From Panorpa germanica (Eukaryota > Arthropoda > Insecta > Mecoptera > Panorpidae): DNA of 64,000 bases. Below the pieces are notes generated by a model. The model made no database searches and was not told the DNA's origin. It saw only the letters and a program-made list of their open reading frames with translations. Made by a program: the position numbers and the translations under genes. This document shows, piece after piece, positions 22,923-33,638 of this stretch (its first letter is position 1; each line of letters opens with the position of its first letter). Location: positions 7,750,001 to 7,814,000 of the forward strand of contig OY783207.1 of NCBI GenBank assembly GCA_963678705.1. The letters are read 5' to 3'.

Positions 22923-23429
22923 GGCCTGTCTCAGTATGGGACCGTATTTAAGCGACGGCGTATTCGGACGTAATCGGCGGATCGGATGAGCTACAAAGCA
23001 AACCGCCTATGTGTGTCACAGATGTCTGTAGTCGTGTATTAGGGGGTGTATTGGAGTTCTTTAGCACTTATATAATTTATCATGAGAGCAAACTTTAACT
23101 TTAATTTTTATCGATACACTACTGGTATTAAAGGGACTTTAGCATTTATTATATATCTGAGTTCTGGTTGTCGTGAATTTAAATTTAGTTCCATCGTATC
23201 GGTATTGGTGTCCATGATTCACTGAAATACAAACATAAACTGCATGCAGAACATACTCGTTACAAGCGATGTCGCCGATAGAACCGAAAAGATCCGTATT
23301 GCAGCGTAACAACAAGCTCTTAGGTATCCCCTCCAGTCTGAGGCGGCTGTTTGCATTTACAAAGGTTTGGAAAGGATATCGTTGTAGTAGTGGTAACGCT
23401 TGGATAAAATTGCCATACTGAGACAGGCA
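22923..23429. mobile_element. PIF/Harbinger-like MITE, 507 bp
   Basis: The left end GGCCTGTCTCAGTATGG and the right end, read in reverse, TGCCTGTCTCAGTATGG match at 16 of 17 bases. A looser second block (AAGCG about 15 bp further in) is also shared. The element is flanked on both sides by TAA (22920-22922 and 23430-23432), the 3-bp TWA target duplication of PIF/Harbinger elements, whose termini typically begin G-G-C-C-T-G. A subterminal inverted block (AAGCAAACCGCC near 22998 against the complement of GGCGGCTGTTTGC near 23342) adds support. It is too short for a transposase, so it is non-autonomous. Its right part runs into a minus-strand open frame at 23320-23604, which is therefore partly transposon. 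Confidence 0.75.
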
Positions 23430-23432
23430 TAA

Positions 23433-23696
23433 CTATCACGGTCACGATTGGACGGGTGGTGTTGGCAATAACAGTATTTCCGATGACATTGCACAACTCG
23501 TGCCAACGGTGAACAGTGTTCGGTTTACTACCATACTCCATTTTCCTCCCTGACGAACATACTTCACTTACCATATTAGTTTGGGATGTTCTGCCCCAGC
23601 TCATACCTTAAGTTCCACCTTCTTCGTATACATGCAGATGCAATTTCTGCTCAAACTTCACGAGTTTAGGGTTTATAAGACTGGCATCGCACCCCT
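23433..23696 (-). other. GC-rich minus-strand open region with candidate exon
   Basis: On the minus strand a pyrimidine tract ending CTCCACTCCTAG precedes position 23696. The following frame reads GCDASLINPKLVKFEQKLHL and continues HVYEEGGT to a TAA close to a donor-like AAG|GTATGAG at 23607. Past the TAA the frame reopens with MSWGRTSQTNMVSEV and runs into the neighbouring MITE. A second donor-like ATG|GTAAGTGAAG lies at about 23569. Composition is GC-rich for the window. This could be a real exon (23607-23696), an eroded gene or an old transposon ORF interrupted by the MITE. No family was recognised. Confidence 0.2.
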
Positions 23697-23759
23697 CTAG
23701 GAGTGGAGGAAAAATCAACTATGATTTACTGCACACAGTGTGGTGTATAAATTGTACTT

Positions 23760-24260
23760 GAAGCCACAATCAAATTTAATTGGTTATGTGCTAACACAAT
23801 CATAAATATGAAAATATGATCACAAAGAAATACAAGAAAACAGAAAGAGGAAAAGAAGAATAAAACAGCTTTATAAAAGAGATGAATATGGTTGAAAGAA
23901 TAGAAGTTGTGCACTGAAAGGACTTGGAAGACATGTAGAAAATAATACACAATAATAGAAAGTGCTTATAGAAGAAATTCTTCCTCTATGATAGACAGAA
24001 TATAAATTTCAAAAGAAGCGAGGAATGCAATAGAAGACATCGCACTGAAAGAGATTCCTATGTCAGATCATAATGCAGTTATTGTGGAAATAAAAACAAG
24101 TGAAACCCATAAAGATATAAGGAAAAAGGATATTGGAAGATAAATAATGATGTTATTAGGTAAAAGAAACAACGATAAAATAAAATGGGAAAAGCTGAGA
24201 AATAGGAAAATTATATTTATAAATGTATATATTGATTTAAGTGCTAATAACTATCAAAAG
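23760..24260 (+). mobile_element. LINE fragment with AP-endonuclease C-terminal motif
   Basis: From 23988 the plus strand reads MIDRI, a stop, then ISKEARNAIEDIALKEIPM followed by SDHNAVIVEIKTS, and after a frameshift KGYWKINNDVIR. The S-D-H triplet and the following hydrophobic strand are the conserved end of the apurinic-like endonuclease domain of non-LTR elements. The RIDRI-ISKE and GYWKINN blocks normally flank it. This part of an element lies upstream of the reverse transcriptase, which is absent. One stop and at least one frameshift mark it as dead. Confidence 0.7.
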
Positions 24261-24942
24261 TTGAAGTAATCAAAAAAATATCTTTTGTAATACAATTTGA
24301 ACTTTCCATAGTCTAGGCACAGCGCAGTGCATCAACTCGTATTCCCTCATGTATTGCCAGCATCCAACGCGAGACACTCCAGCATCGGCACAAGCAAGAC
24401 TGGCAACTGCCACATGCAATGTAATTTATTTCACATAGCGCAATTCAATACAGTCGCACATTAAATATAGCTTTGAGATAAAACTTCCACTTGATTTACA
24501 TTTAATTATATCTGCTAGCTCTTTTTTTTATTGTTATTCAATTACAGCATGTAATATGGAAAAGGATAAATGTAATAATACACATTGAAGTACTGAGATT
24601 ACTGAAAGCTCGGTATTATTATTGTACAAGTACTAGTATGAGGGGGTTGGCATGGGAAACGAAGATGGGATTTTCTTAACGAGGGATAAATTTAATAAAA
24701 GCAACAGAAAGTAATACGATATGAATGAAACTGTTTTCTGTTAAATTATAAACATATTAAAATAAATAAATCATTTATTCTTAAATCAAATATACTCTAC
24801 TACTTAATATAATATTTGACTTTGTACTTTTCATGAAAACGTCTTTTTACATAATAAAAGAGCGTGTTATAAGGTACCTAGATACCTCCGATTTTAAGTA
24901 CATATGTTATCTAGAATGTACCTAAAAAACTGAATATAAATT
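24261..24942. other. Non-coding stretch
   Basis: A GC-richer patch at 24310-24420 has no convincing frame. Otherwise A+T-rich. Confidence 0.45.
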
Positions 24943-25153
24943 CCAGAAAACATTTGGATATACATACTATATTCAAGGTTATATATACATCCATGTATAT
25001 TTCGATGCGATGTAAAACCTACACTGTATGTCATATGTATGTGCAAATTTAAATATTGTTGCATGTACATATACAGTATGTACTATCATGTTTATTCATT
25101 TCATGTATATACAATATATATACAGGATATTATTTTTAAATTAAGGAGCATAT
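24943..25153 (+). repeat. Dispersed repeat family E, copy 1
   Basis: Begins CCAGAAAACATTTG and ends GGAGCATAT. It matches 47229-47455 end to end and, inverted, 60071-60230. Shared blocks include ATACATACTATATTCAA, TGTATGTCATATGTATGTG and CATGTTTATTCATTTCATG. It is rich in TATATA and TGTACAT and non-coding. The consistent ends of the two plus-strand copies suggest a short transposable unit of about 210-230 bp. Confidence 0.8.
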
Positions 25154-27744
25154 ATGAATATACAAAAAACATCTAATGACATTAGTAGGAGTTTAGTTTA
25201 TAATAGCTTAAACAGCGATAATGGCTTTATCCTGAATCTGAAATTAATAAATATAATCACTGGACAACACACATTTTTTAAGTTCCAAAATTCAAAACAG
25301 AAGTCAAATTTGGTCAATCACGCTAATCAATTTAAATAATTTGATAAGAATGGTTAACTTTCTTCATGGAACAGCATAGTTAGAGATCAGAACTAGGTTG
25401 ACTGAATTTGGGTTTTAATTGGCATAAATTAGGCTACGAACTGCTACCCCATCCAGTATATTCTTTTAATTTAGCTCCTGCGATTATTTCTAGTTTCCAA
25501 ACTTAAAGAAATAGCTGAGCGGTAAGAGATTATGGTCTATCAAAGAGGTTATCACTGAAATCAATAAAAAAACGCCTATTTTGAGTACCTTGAGAAAACC
25601 TATTATTTAGAAAAAATACAAAATTGAAGAAAGGTTGGAGTAAATATGCTTAAAGGAAAAAAAGCGCTTTGAGTCACTGAATTACTGAACTACCCTCGTA
25701 GATTATGGAGGAATTGAAATCTCCATGTTGTACCCCTCTTGCAAATTTTCTATAGCCATCTATTTCATTGTATCTAGTTACTAAAAAATGTATCTGTTAC
25801 ATCATATTCCCTAATTAATCCAACTAAACGAAATTAAATTTTTTAAAGCATAATAAAAAAGAAGAAGATAATAGTAATAATACAATTTTAATGAACAGCA
25901 TTTGCGTGCTCAAAAGAACCATCTGCATAATACCGTATCTGATCAATACCTGTAATTAAATTACACATGAATAATAATCCACCTACTAGTTAGATCATTT
26001 TAATTAAACAAACATGCACTTTCCATGTGACCGATAGATGGAAATCTATCGATATCCGTGTCGTTCCAAACTAAACTAAAATAAACCCTTTCAACGACCT
26101 GGTTTATTCTTTCCAAATCAAATATTAATACTGACGTGTTTTCAAAGTTTTTTCTTTTTATTTTTCGTTCAAGATACTCGTACTTATATGCCATGATATG
26201 TTGTTTATAAATTAATAATGTAAAGGTACAATTTCTGGGAAGCATTGCTGCACGCAGAGACTTTCCTAAGGCTACCCCCCCCTCCCCTCCATGACTCCCC
26301 ATCCTTCCAGCCCACAATACCACGCTCATCTGTGCACGAAATCTTTCCGCAAGCGATTACTTGTCATTTCAGATATAAACTTATTCCGGAAGATTCACAA
26401 GACACGTTCATAGGGTATTATCATTATATTTATTAATTTATATTTTAATAAAAAACAGGGGTTGAAAGATTTATGTGCATATTTTACATACGCATAAATG
26501 TTATACTTTTTACGACAAAAATATTTTCTTTCTTCGTAGAGATTAAAATTAGAGCTACAAGATGAGGGCTCACAAAATTACACTGACAATTTCTTGAATA
26601 TCTTATAGAAGAAGAAGCATTAGAAAGGGAAAGTTTTGAAGACGACGCTGCGGCCGAACAGTAGGTCAGTAATCTGTATTAATATATTCCGGTTTATATT
26701 TAACATGTTGGTAGCCAGATTAAAAAATATTCCAGTTCTTTATCTAGATGCTACACAAAAATATAAAATTAAAAACAAAATAAGGAAACTTCTCTGACCT
26801 TAGCAATAACCTTGAACTTTCTTTACATTTGTCATATAACGAGGTAAACAGCCTAGGGACTTAACATGTCTACAAAAAAATATGTCATCATTATTCAGTA
26901 ACTGGTGGAGATACAAATTATGTTCGAAGAACCCAAACGTATGTATTATAAGTTGAAAAATTCAAGTCAATGTTATGTTTATGTGAAACATGTTTGTTTG
27001 GCTTATAAACATAGAATTATAATGTATCTAAAATTATTTGCATATTGTAGGACATTATATATTAGAGTATTAGTTGTATATAATATGTTTGATTTGATTA
27101 AAAAATATGCTGCCTAATGTATTGACTTTATTGTAGCCCGTTTTATCACTCTCAATTGATTTAGAGAAAATTACCTTTCCTCATTCACCCCCGCCATTGG
27201 ATTTAATTTAGCCAGTTTACCAAGTATTTCGCTTGATACATTGAGAATTGCAGCTAACTGTTTTGTGCTGAATCTCTGAATTAAAGCTATATTTTTCTCA
27301 CATATGTGAGGCAGTGAAATCGCATGCTCCATATCCTGTCAATAATCAAGCACACCGACCACGTAGGTTCATTTTTGTATTTTTATAAGATTTTTTCTAA
27401 GATTTCTACTCGTACATTTTTCTACATTATTTTTCTCTGACCTTGGTTTTGTGTCGTATCGTTTGGAAAGAGAAGGAGAATTGTGTTTTCTTCAATATTT
27501 CAGAAGTGTTTGTCTGGGTTTCGTGTGACCACTTAGTTTCGTTGCTTTCACAGACTTAAGTAGAATATTATTACAATGTTGATTTATTTTTACGCAGCCA
27601 CGCATCTATTTTTATCAGATTAAGGGTGCTACAGGTTTTTATATTAATATTTTAAAGAATATGAATTTTCCAAAGACATTTATTTTCAGTATTTAAATTA
27701 AAGTTAAATTAATATTTCATTTTCTTAATTTATTTATATTAATG
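25154..27744. other. A+T-rich non-coding stretch
   Basis: Frames at 25154-25339, 26000-26436 and 26905-27117 lack recognisable features. A short interrupted stretch at 26585-26655 reads QFLEYLIEEEALERESFEDD followed by AAAEQ and a stop. It might be the end of an old coding sequence, but it has upstream stops. Confidence 0.4.
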
Positions 27745-28320
27745 TACAACATATTAAGTTTATTGTGTGAAAATTTGAAGCCGATTGGTGTAAAACTATT
27801 GGAGATAGAGTTTTAAATCGGTTACCACTCTGGTCTGGTTTTGTCTTTCTTTGAAACGCGTTTTCCCCTCTAGCTCAAAATCTACTGCACCGATCCTTTT
27901 GAAATTTTGCACATGCTTTCTTTAAATAAATGCCAAGGTAACGCTATCGAGCTTTTCTTCAATTTTAACGTATTTTAAAATAACAAAGTTTCTGATTATT
28001 TTGAATTCTAAGTGTGCTGTAAAAAATTGAAAAATCAATAAAAAAAAGTTAACAGGGTTACCTGCAGAAATTTATCAACTAATAAAATCATTTTGGTTTT
28101 TCGACTTCAGACACCGCAATAAATTTTATTTTGTGACGTCTGCGGAGATTCGCTGTCAATGTCTCATTTCTTGATAAGAATTTATGAAAATTTCTCAAAG
28201 TATTCTTTAAATGTTATTTTATCATATAGTAATTATAGAAATATTGATATACTAACTGTGTCGTTAAAATTCGTTATCGAAGATATGTTGTTTTTGTATC
28301 GATTTGACCTTACCTCTCCT
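27745..28320 (+). repeat. Dispersed repeat family F, copy 1
   Basis: From about 27918 (CTTTCTTTAAATAAATGCCA) to 28312 (GATTTGACCTTACC) it aligns with 44985-45430, sharing ACGTATTTTAAAATAACAAA, CTGTAAAAAATTGAAAAATC, GACACCGCAAT and GGAGATTC-CTGTCAAT. The upstream part holds the phrase CTCAAAATCTACTGCACCGA, a type of text common near the ends of insect Helitron and other repeats. It is non-coding and heavily diverged. Confidence 0.7.
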
Positions 28321-28698
28321 ATAAATTAGTTAATTATTTTTATATTCTATTACAAAATGCCTTTAATCTTGGCAATCTTATCATCTTTTATTGATAAAAA
28401 TAACATCTTGCGTACCGATAAATCAGAGGGAAGTACAAATGGAGAGCAACTTTTCTATGAAAAGAAACATCCAACTCATTATAGTACTGCAATTTAAATT
28501 TATTCAGGGCCCCATGAAATTAGATTAGAATACACCACTGTATTCATTAAAATCCGAATTAACATTATGTAAAAGTACTGTAAGATTGTACGAACAATTG
28601 TAATATTTTAATTAATGTTTTATTGACTTATACAAAATAGTAAGTTTAACATCAACAAAGAAAAATAACAAAAACTAAAACGAGTACCGACACGAACA
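28321..28698. other. A+T-rich non-coding stretch
   Basis: Nothing supportable. Confidence 0.5.
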
Positions 28699-28746
28699 GG
28701 AGAACGAGAACGAGAACGAGAACGAGAACGAGAACGAGAACGAGAT
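28699..28746. repeat. (GAGAAC)n hexanucleotide microsatellite
   Basis: About eight units of GAGAAC in an almost perfect run. Confidence 0.95.
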
Positions 28747-29820
28747 CGCTAATGCAAATATTTGTTGAATGTATTGTATATTATGTTGTGTTACTATTTA
28801 TACATCACCAAGCGTAAATAATTTATTAGAAAAGCTAAAGTGTTATCTCTCAGAGTTGGGATATAATATAATATTATCAAAATTGTTTATACAGGAGAAT
28901 GGAGTTGTGTTACTTCTCCTTGAACTATTTTCATATTTTCTGTAACGCATGCATATTTAATGCACACATTATAAGTACAACTTAACTTTTCTTGTTAATG
29001 TTACCGTCCACACACACATACACACACACTTGTGCAAATATTAATATCACTCTCAAATATTAATTCACTTAACGTAACAAAATTAGCAAACAGAGAACCT
29101 TATTTAAACAATTGCTCAGTGACATGATTAAAAAACTAAGACTAGGTGCACATTAAATGATGTATCTGTACAACTTTTTGAAATAGTGTGACCTCAATCT
29201 TTCGACGACATCTTTAGACTATGTTGTCGCCAGTAAGCCCTTAAACTAGATTTTTCCTGTATTGCATTTATGCAAATGTTACATTTAGCCATTCACAAGG
29301 TAACTATGTTTGTTTGTTACTGAACATGTTATCATACTGATGTTTCAATGTAATTATTTTCAATGACCTAAATAACTTCAAGGTAAAAACAAATACTTCC
29401 AGGAAAAACAACAAACACAATTGACAGCAGGTCATCAACGGAGCAATCAAAACACTGGTTTAATAGGTATACAACGAAGGACGTCCACAAGAAACGAACA
29501 GGGCATTTGTCTCTTTCTGCTATCGAATTTAGACCAGGCAAAATTAAATCTAATCTCTTTTACCCCCTCTATCAAATTTTCTTGGGATATATATTTCTTA
29601 TTATTATAAAAAAACTACAATATAAAGTAAATATATATATTGAGAATTATTGTTAAAAAATCTTTAGAAGACAGACAAATTATAATATATACTGATAGCT
29701 TTATTACGACGTTATGAATGGTCAGTGAAAAATAAGAAAGAGCATCATAAATCTAAAACGAGGGGAATACAAATCGTTACATTATTCATCGCTTCATTTT
29801 TATATTAGTCTAGACACAAA
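28747..29820. other. A+T-rich non-coding stretch
   Basis: Contains a short (CA)n run at about 29009-29029 and no supportable gene. Confidence 0.5.
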
Positions 29821-29821
29821 T

Positions 29822-29995
29822 TCGGCAACACAGTGGGCGAGAGCATTCATACTTGACGGTGAATGCTAAGCCTTTGGGTTCGATCCCCGAACCAGAATTA
29901 TATTTTCTGGGTTTGGTTGTTACCACATTATGTATATAATTATTTTTATAATTATGATTATGTACATACACAATTATAAACTTATTAATTAGCGG
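29822..29995 (+). mobile_element. tRNA-derived SINE head with A+T-rich tail
   Basis: A Pol III type-2 layout is visible: an A-box-like CAGTGGGCGAGAGC at about 29831-29844 and a strong B box GGTTCGATCCCCGAACC at 29877-29893. Between them GCATTC...GAATGC (29843-29866) forms a 6-bp anticodon-like stem with a 12-nt loop, too large for a functional tRNA. A 3' acceptor-stem partner is lacking, so this is a SINE head rather than a tRNA gene. An A+T-rich tail follows and directly abuts a LINE-A fragment. Confidence 0.55.
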
Positions 29996-30245
29996 TGTAG
30001 AAAAGAAAATAATCGCGGAATTTAAACTAGAGAATGAAGAAAGGGAAAGTAGATACTGAAGTGCAGAGGAAGGGGAACTATATAGGATGTGTGGCAAGGA
30101 AGTAGAAACAATAGACCACATTAAGAGTAGGTGGAAAGTGAAGTAGAGCTGATGAAAATCTTCCAGAAGAAGAAGGAGAGAATAAAATGGATGAATAAAG
30201 TTTAGGAGTAAGCAAAGGAACCAAGTGCTTCTTAGGACCACGGTC
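29996..30245 (+). mobile_element. LINE-A fragment 5
   Basis: The frame AEFKLENEERESRY, a stop, then SAEEGELYRMCGKEVETI and DHIKSRWKVK runs without frameshift from about 30013 to 30145. This is the longest colinear match to the family pattern in the window. The first Cys is lost (YRMCG). A minus-strand frame at 29810-30241 spans both this relic and the SINE and is a shadow. Confidence 0.8.
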
Positions 30246-31624
30246 TTTTTTTCGCCCTTCTTAATAGGAGAAGTGAGATGAAAATTGATATGTAATTATA
30301 AGTTATTTAATAAAATTAAATGTAGTCTGTGAATATAAAGCGAGTGAATTTAATGCCTAACAACAATAGTAAGCGGTATAGTTCACATATCATGTGACAC
30401 CATAAAAACTACCAACATAGTATGAAGTCGTTGGTGATAGAACTCAACAACGGAAATAAGTCAATGTTAAATAAATAAAATTTTAATTTTTAAAATCTCT
30501 CTTTATACTACTTTATTTTAGGATAACTCTCATACGAGTACACTGAAAACAAATCAAATTTTCGGTATAATACATATCTTTAGAAACTGTGATAGATCCA
30601 GTGAACAAAATTCAAACGTCCAAGAGTAATATTCCTGGCGTATACACCTGTCAGGCATGGTTATAAATGATGCGGGATATATTTGTACTAAATTCAGACA
30701 GATTTCATGGGGTCTCATAGAAATGTTGGAATGACAGACAGAAAAAGGCCCGTAAAAGGTAACGGAATAGACCGTAGCGTATATATACGTATATGCTATT
30801 GTTAAAATGTACAGTTTAGGCAGGCGATTTAAGGGTGGAGATAAAAAGAGAAACGGGTGTTTTACAAAATATCAAACTGTAGCATCCGCAAAGGTATTGT
30901 ACAGAGATGAAACCATATTGTGAGCTGTTATAAAAAAAGGCCGGTAAAGCATCAACGTTGGTCGGTCGTCGGTACTCATGGAGGCAGCATGAGCCATTAT
31001 AAACCCGAGTAGAAAATGTAACACTTTAATTAGCTTGTAGTAAGCTAGAAGAAACTTGGACTGCAATAAAATTTGAGAATATATGATAAATGAAAAACTA
31101 ACTTGGAATTAGTTTGTAACAAGCAATAAGGCATATCATAAATAAATATAAATAGTTTCCAATTCAAACCAAACATATTTTTTAAGCCTGAAAGAAAGTT
31201 TTCGCTACTTTCACTATTTCGACAATACGGCATCTGTACCTGATGAATAAAATATCTGATAAATATTTTGATGTGAAATCGATAACTACCTAACTTCAAA
31301 ATGATTTTTTAATGTATGGCTTTCGGAATATGCGTAGGTGGAATAACCATATCATATCATAATTTACAATGACTTGAATTAATTAAAATGTTTGAAATAT
31401 TTATGTGGTATGCTTCATGTTAACAGGACTCATATTCATTCACTTTTTCGCTTTATTAATACCTTTTAAATTAATAATGTTTTTGACGTGTGTGTGTGTG
31501 TCCATCAATCTGTGTACGCATTTAAAAACATGAGATAATTCATCGAATATTAGATCATAAAAATATGAATTGATGAACATTTATTTAAATTCTATTAAAT
31601 TGAATATTCAGTATTCACGAAAGG
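30246..31624. other. Non-coding stretch
   Basis: Minus-strand frames at 30872-31066 and 31045-31299 show no domain. A short (GT)n run lies at 31489-31500. Confidence 0.5.
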
Positions 31625-31905
31625 AAGTAGATATTGCAATACATAAGGGAACTGGGTACTAGGATTGGACAAACGCCTTGGTACATGGTTTTGGAAGAGG
31701 AGAAGAAGGACAAAATAAGAGTAGAAGCGAATGAAAGAGAAAGTGCAGTCCTGAGAAAAATAAGAGAAGAGGATATGAAAGAAGAGCAAGGGGGAGGTAT
31801 GAAAGGAAGGAAAGAGTACTTGAAAAGGAATGGAATGGAGACAGAGGAGGTGGAGAGAAAGAGGCCGGTAGGAAGAAGGGTAGAGGAGCAGCTAGGAACC
31901 CGAGA
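31625..31905 (+). mobile_element. LINE-A fragment 6 (upstream part of the 3' coding end)
   Basis: A plus-strand frame opens at 31634. Its residues include LGTRIGQTPWYMVLEEEKKD, IRVEANERESAV, then MKGRKEYLKRNGMETEEVER. Insect non-LTR elements commonly carry a TP-Y-V-EE--R-K block followed by E---Y---NG---EEVE just upstream of the zinc knuckle, which is how this is recognised. It covers the segment before RF-R-LGNE and has no internal stop over about 90 codons, so it is among the better preserved pieces. The two minus-strand frames over the same bases are shadows. Confidence 0.65.
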
Positions 31906-31959
31906 TAAACACCTGTATTCAACGCGAGCAGTCATTTCAAATCCACAGATATACGAAAT

Positions 31960-32065
31960 ATTTTCTTGAAAAGTGGTGACATTTTTATTTTAATCTAAAA
32001 TATAAGCTCGGAAGTTATTAATGAAATACAATACTTGCGAAATGTCACCGGTATATTGCGTTTTT
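31960..32065. repeat. Dispersed repeat family H, copy 1
   Basis: Shares ATTTTTATTTTAATCTAAAA, GTTATTAATGAAATACAATA and GCGAAATGTCAC with 48340-48440. The 75-bp core 31975-32049 is bounded by the inverted pair GGTGACATTT and AAATGTCACC. In the second copy only the right motif is intact. Confidence 0.65.
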
Positions 32066-33183
32066 CTATTGATTTAAAATGACCGCTCTTGTTGAAACCA
32101 CTATATGCATAAGAATTCGTAAAGATAACATCAATTCTAAATTTTAAATTAAATTTTAGTTATTCCAATTTCATCTAAGGATATTTAAATTACTGTCGTT
32201 ATAACAAGATCCACACCAGTATATAGAAATTCCATTATATAGAGTTATATAGTTCGAAAACCGGAATATACCTTATATACATTGCATATTAAAATACATT
32301 AAGTTTGTTGCACGAAATTGATTTAAAATTAAAATGTAATAATACATTTAATAATACAAATAAATAATTAATGAAAATAAATGCATTTCCGCATGCAGTC
32401 ATATCTGAATAATATAGTATACGCCATAAAAGGTTCACATGTCACATACAAAGTACATACGGAGCTACGAAACAAAGTAAACTTCCGTCTCCGGTTCAAC
32501 ATAGTTGAGTACAAGTGCATTATACTCGTACATTACTTTGAACGTTTGACGGGTTGTGGCTGTGGCGTGGGAGTAGCAAAATTATAGGGAAAGCCACTTT
32601 ATGATATCGACAGAGAGAAAGGCCCGTCCAATGGCGGGGGGACGTTGGGGGGAAACACCAGTAACAACAACAGCACATAGAACATCAAACGTGTACGGTT
32701 TGTTAAGTCATTTAAAGTACTTCCCTATTGATGTACGCACACTGCACTTAGCACTTCATTTACTGGGTAATAATATAGAGTACAGTGTTGCCAGATATTT
32801 CTATTACAACATTGTTCATTACTGCTTTATAGCATGTGAAATAAAGTTTGGAAATGACAGCAAAAAAAAAAAGAGAGAATTTTAAAATAAAGTAGTTGAT
32901 GATGAGTGACATTTTTTGTTGTGAGCTAGTTCTTTAATTATAAAAACTATTATTAATGAGAGTGCAATATTTGAACAACGAGTAGCAATCAAGAGATAAT
33001 TTGCCTATTTACCATTCCTTCCTATTGGCCGCCTTTTTTACCTTGCACTTTCCACTACCTCTTGAACCACTTGTGTTTTTTACAGAAGTGTCTTGGCGGT
33101 TCAATCTCAGTCTATATGTCCTGATCATTGGAATCTTTTCCATTTAATTTCTATTACAATATTTATTTCTCGATATCTACCAT
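32066..33183. other. Non-coding stretch
   Basis: A GC-richer patch at 32540-32670 has plus-strand frames (32381-32587 and 32601-32885) without recognisable features. Confidence 0.45.
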
Positions 33184-33380
33184 TGGTCCAGTCATTTAAG
33201 CTTAAATTAGGTAAGAATCTCGAAATTCGAGATACCCAGCTGTAAGTCTGTAAATACTTGTATATTGACACCCTAAAGTTGTCTCAAAACCTACATATGG
33301 TTTATACACCCTACCATATTTACAGATTTACAGCTGGGTATCTCGAATTCCGAGGTGAACTTACTATAATGACTGGACCA
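33184..33380. mobile_element. 197-bp MITE with about 60-bp inverted repeats
   Basis: The left end TGGTCCAGTCATT and the right end AATGACTGGACCA are inverted copies. The match resumes over ATTCGAGATACCCAGCTGTA...TCTGTAAATA. About 60 bp on each side pair, leaving a loop of about 70 bp. A 3-bp CAT occurs directly outside both ends and may be the target duplication. No coding capacity. I do not recognise the superfamily. Confidence 0.8.
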
Positions 33381-33399
33381 CATGAATTTTTATACTTAA

Positions 33400-33638
33400 G
33401 CCCAATTCTCACTCACTGTTTTTAGTTTTAATTTAAAGTTTTAACCTTAAATGTAATTTTGAACTTGTGAAATCGTACGTCATGCGTCAGTAATATACAA
33501 TATTTTGTAATAATTACTATCTTTATTTAATATAAGTTATTGTATTTAATTAATTGATTTTATTTCTTTATATTTCACAATTTAATTTTAGGTTAAAACA
33601 TTAAATTAACACTAAAATTCAGTGAGTGAAAATGGGGC
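33400..33638. mobile_element. MITE of the CCCCATT-CTCACTCACTG family, copy 1
   Basis: The left terminus GCCCAATTCTCACTCACTG and the right terminus, read in reverse, GCCCCATTTTCACTCACTG match. Similarity continues inward (TTTTAGTTTTAATTTAAAG against TTTTAGTGTTAATTTAATG). The element is about 240 bp. It sits 20 bp from the MITE at 33184-33380. Related copies lie at 36905-37250. Confidence 0.8.

Noticed and set aside
26000-26436. Overlapping frames on both strands with a Pro-rich or Gly-rich segment
   Set aside because: The bias comes from a short CCCCCCCTCCCC run. No coding evidence.
29822-29893. Functional tRNA gene
   Set aside because: The B box is excellent, but the anticodon-like loop is 12 nt and no acceptor stem pairs, so it is a SINE head.
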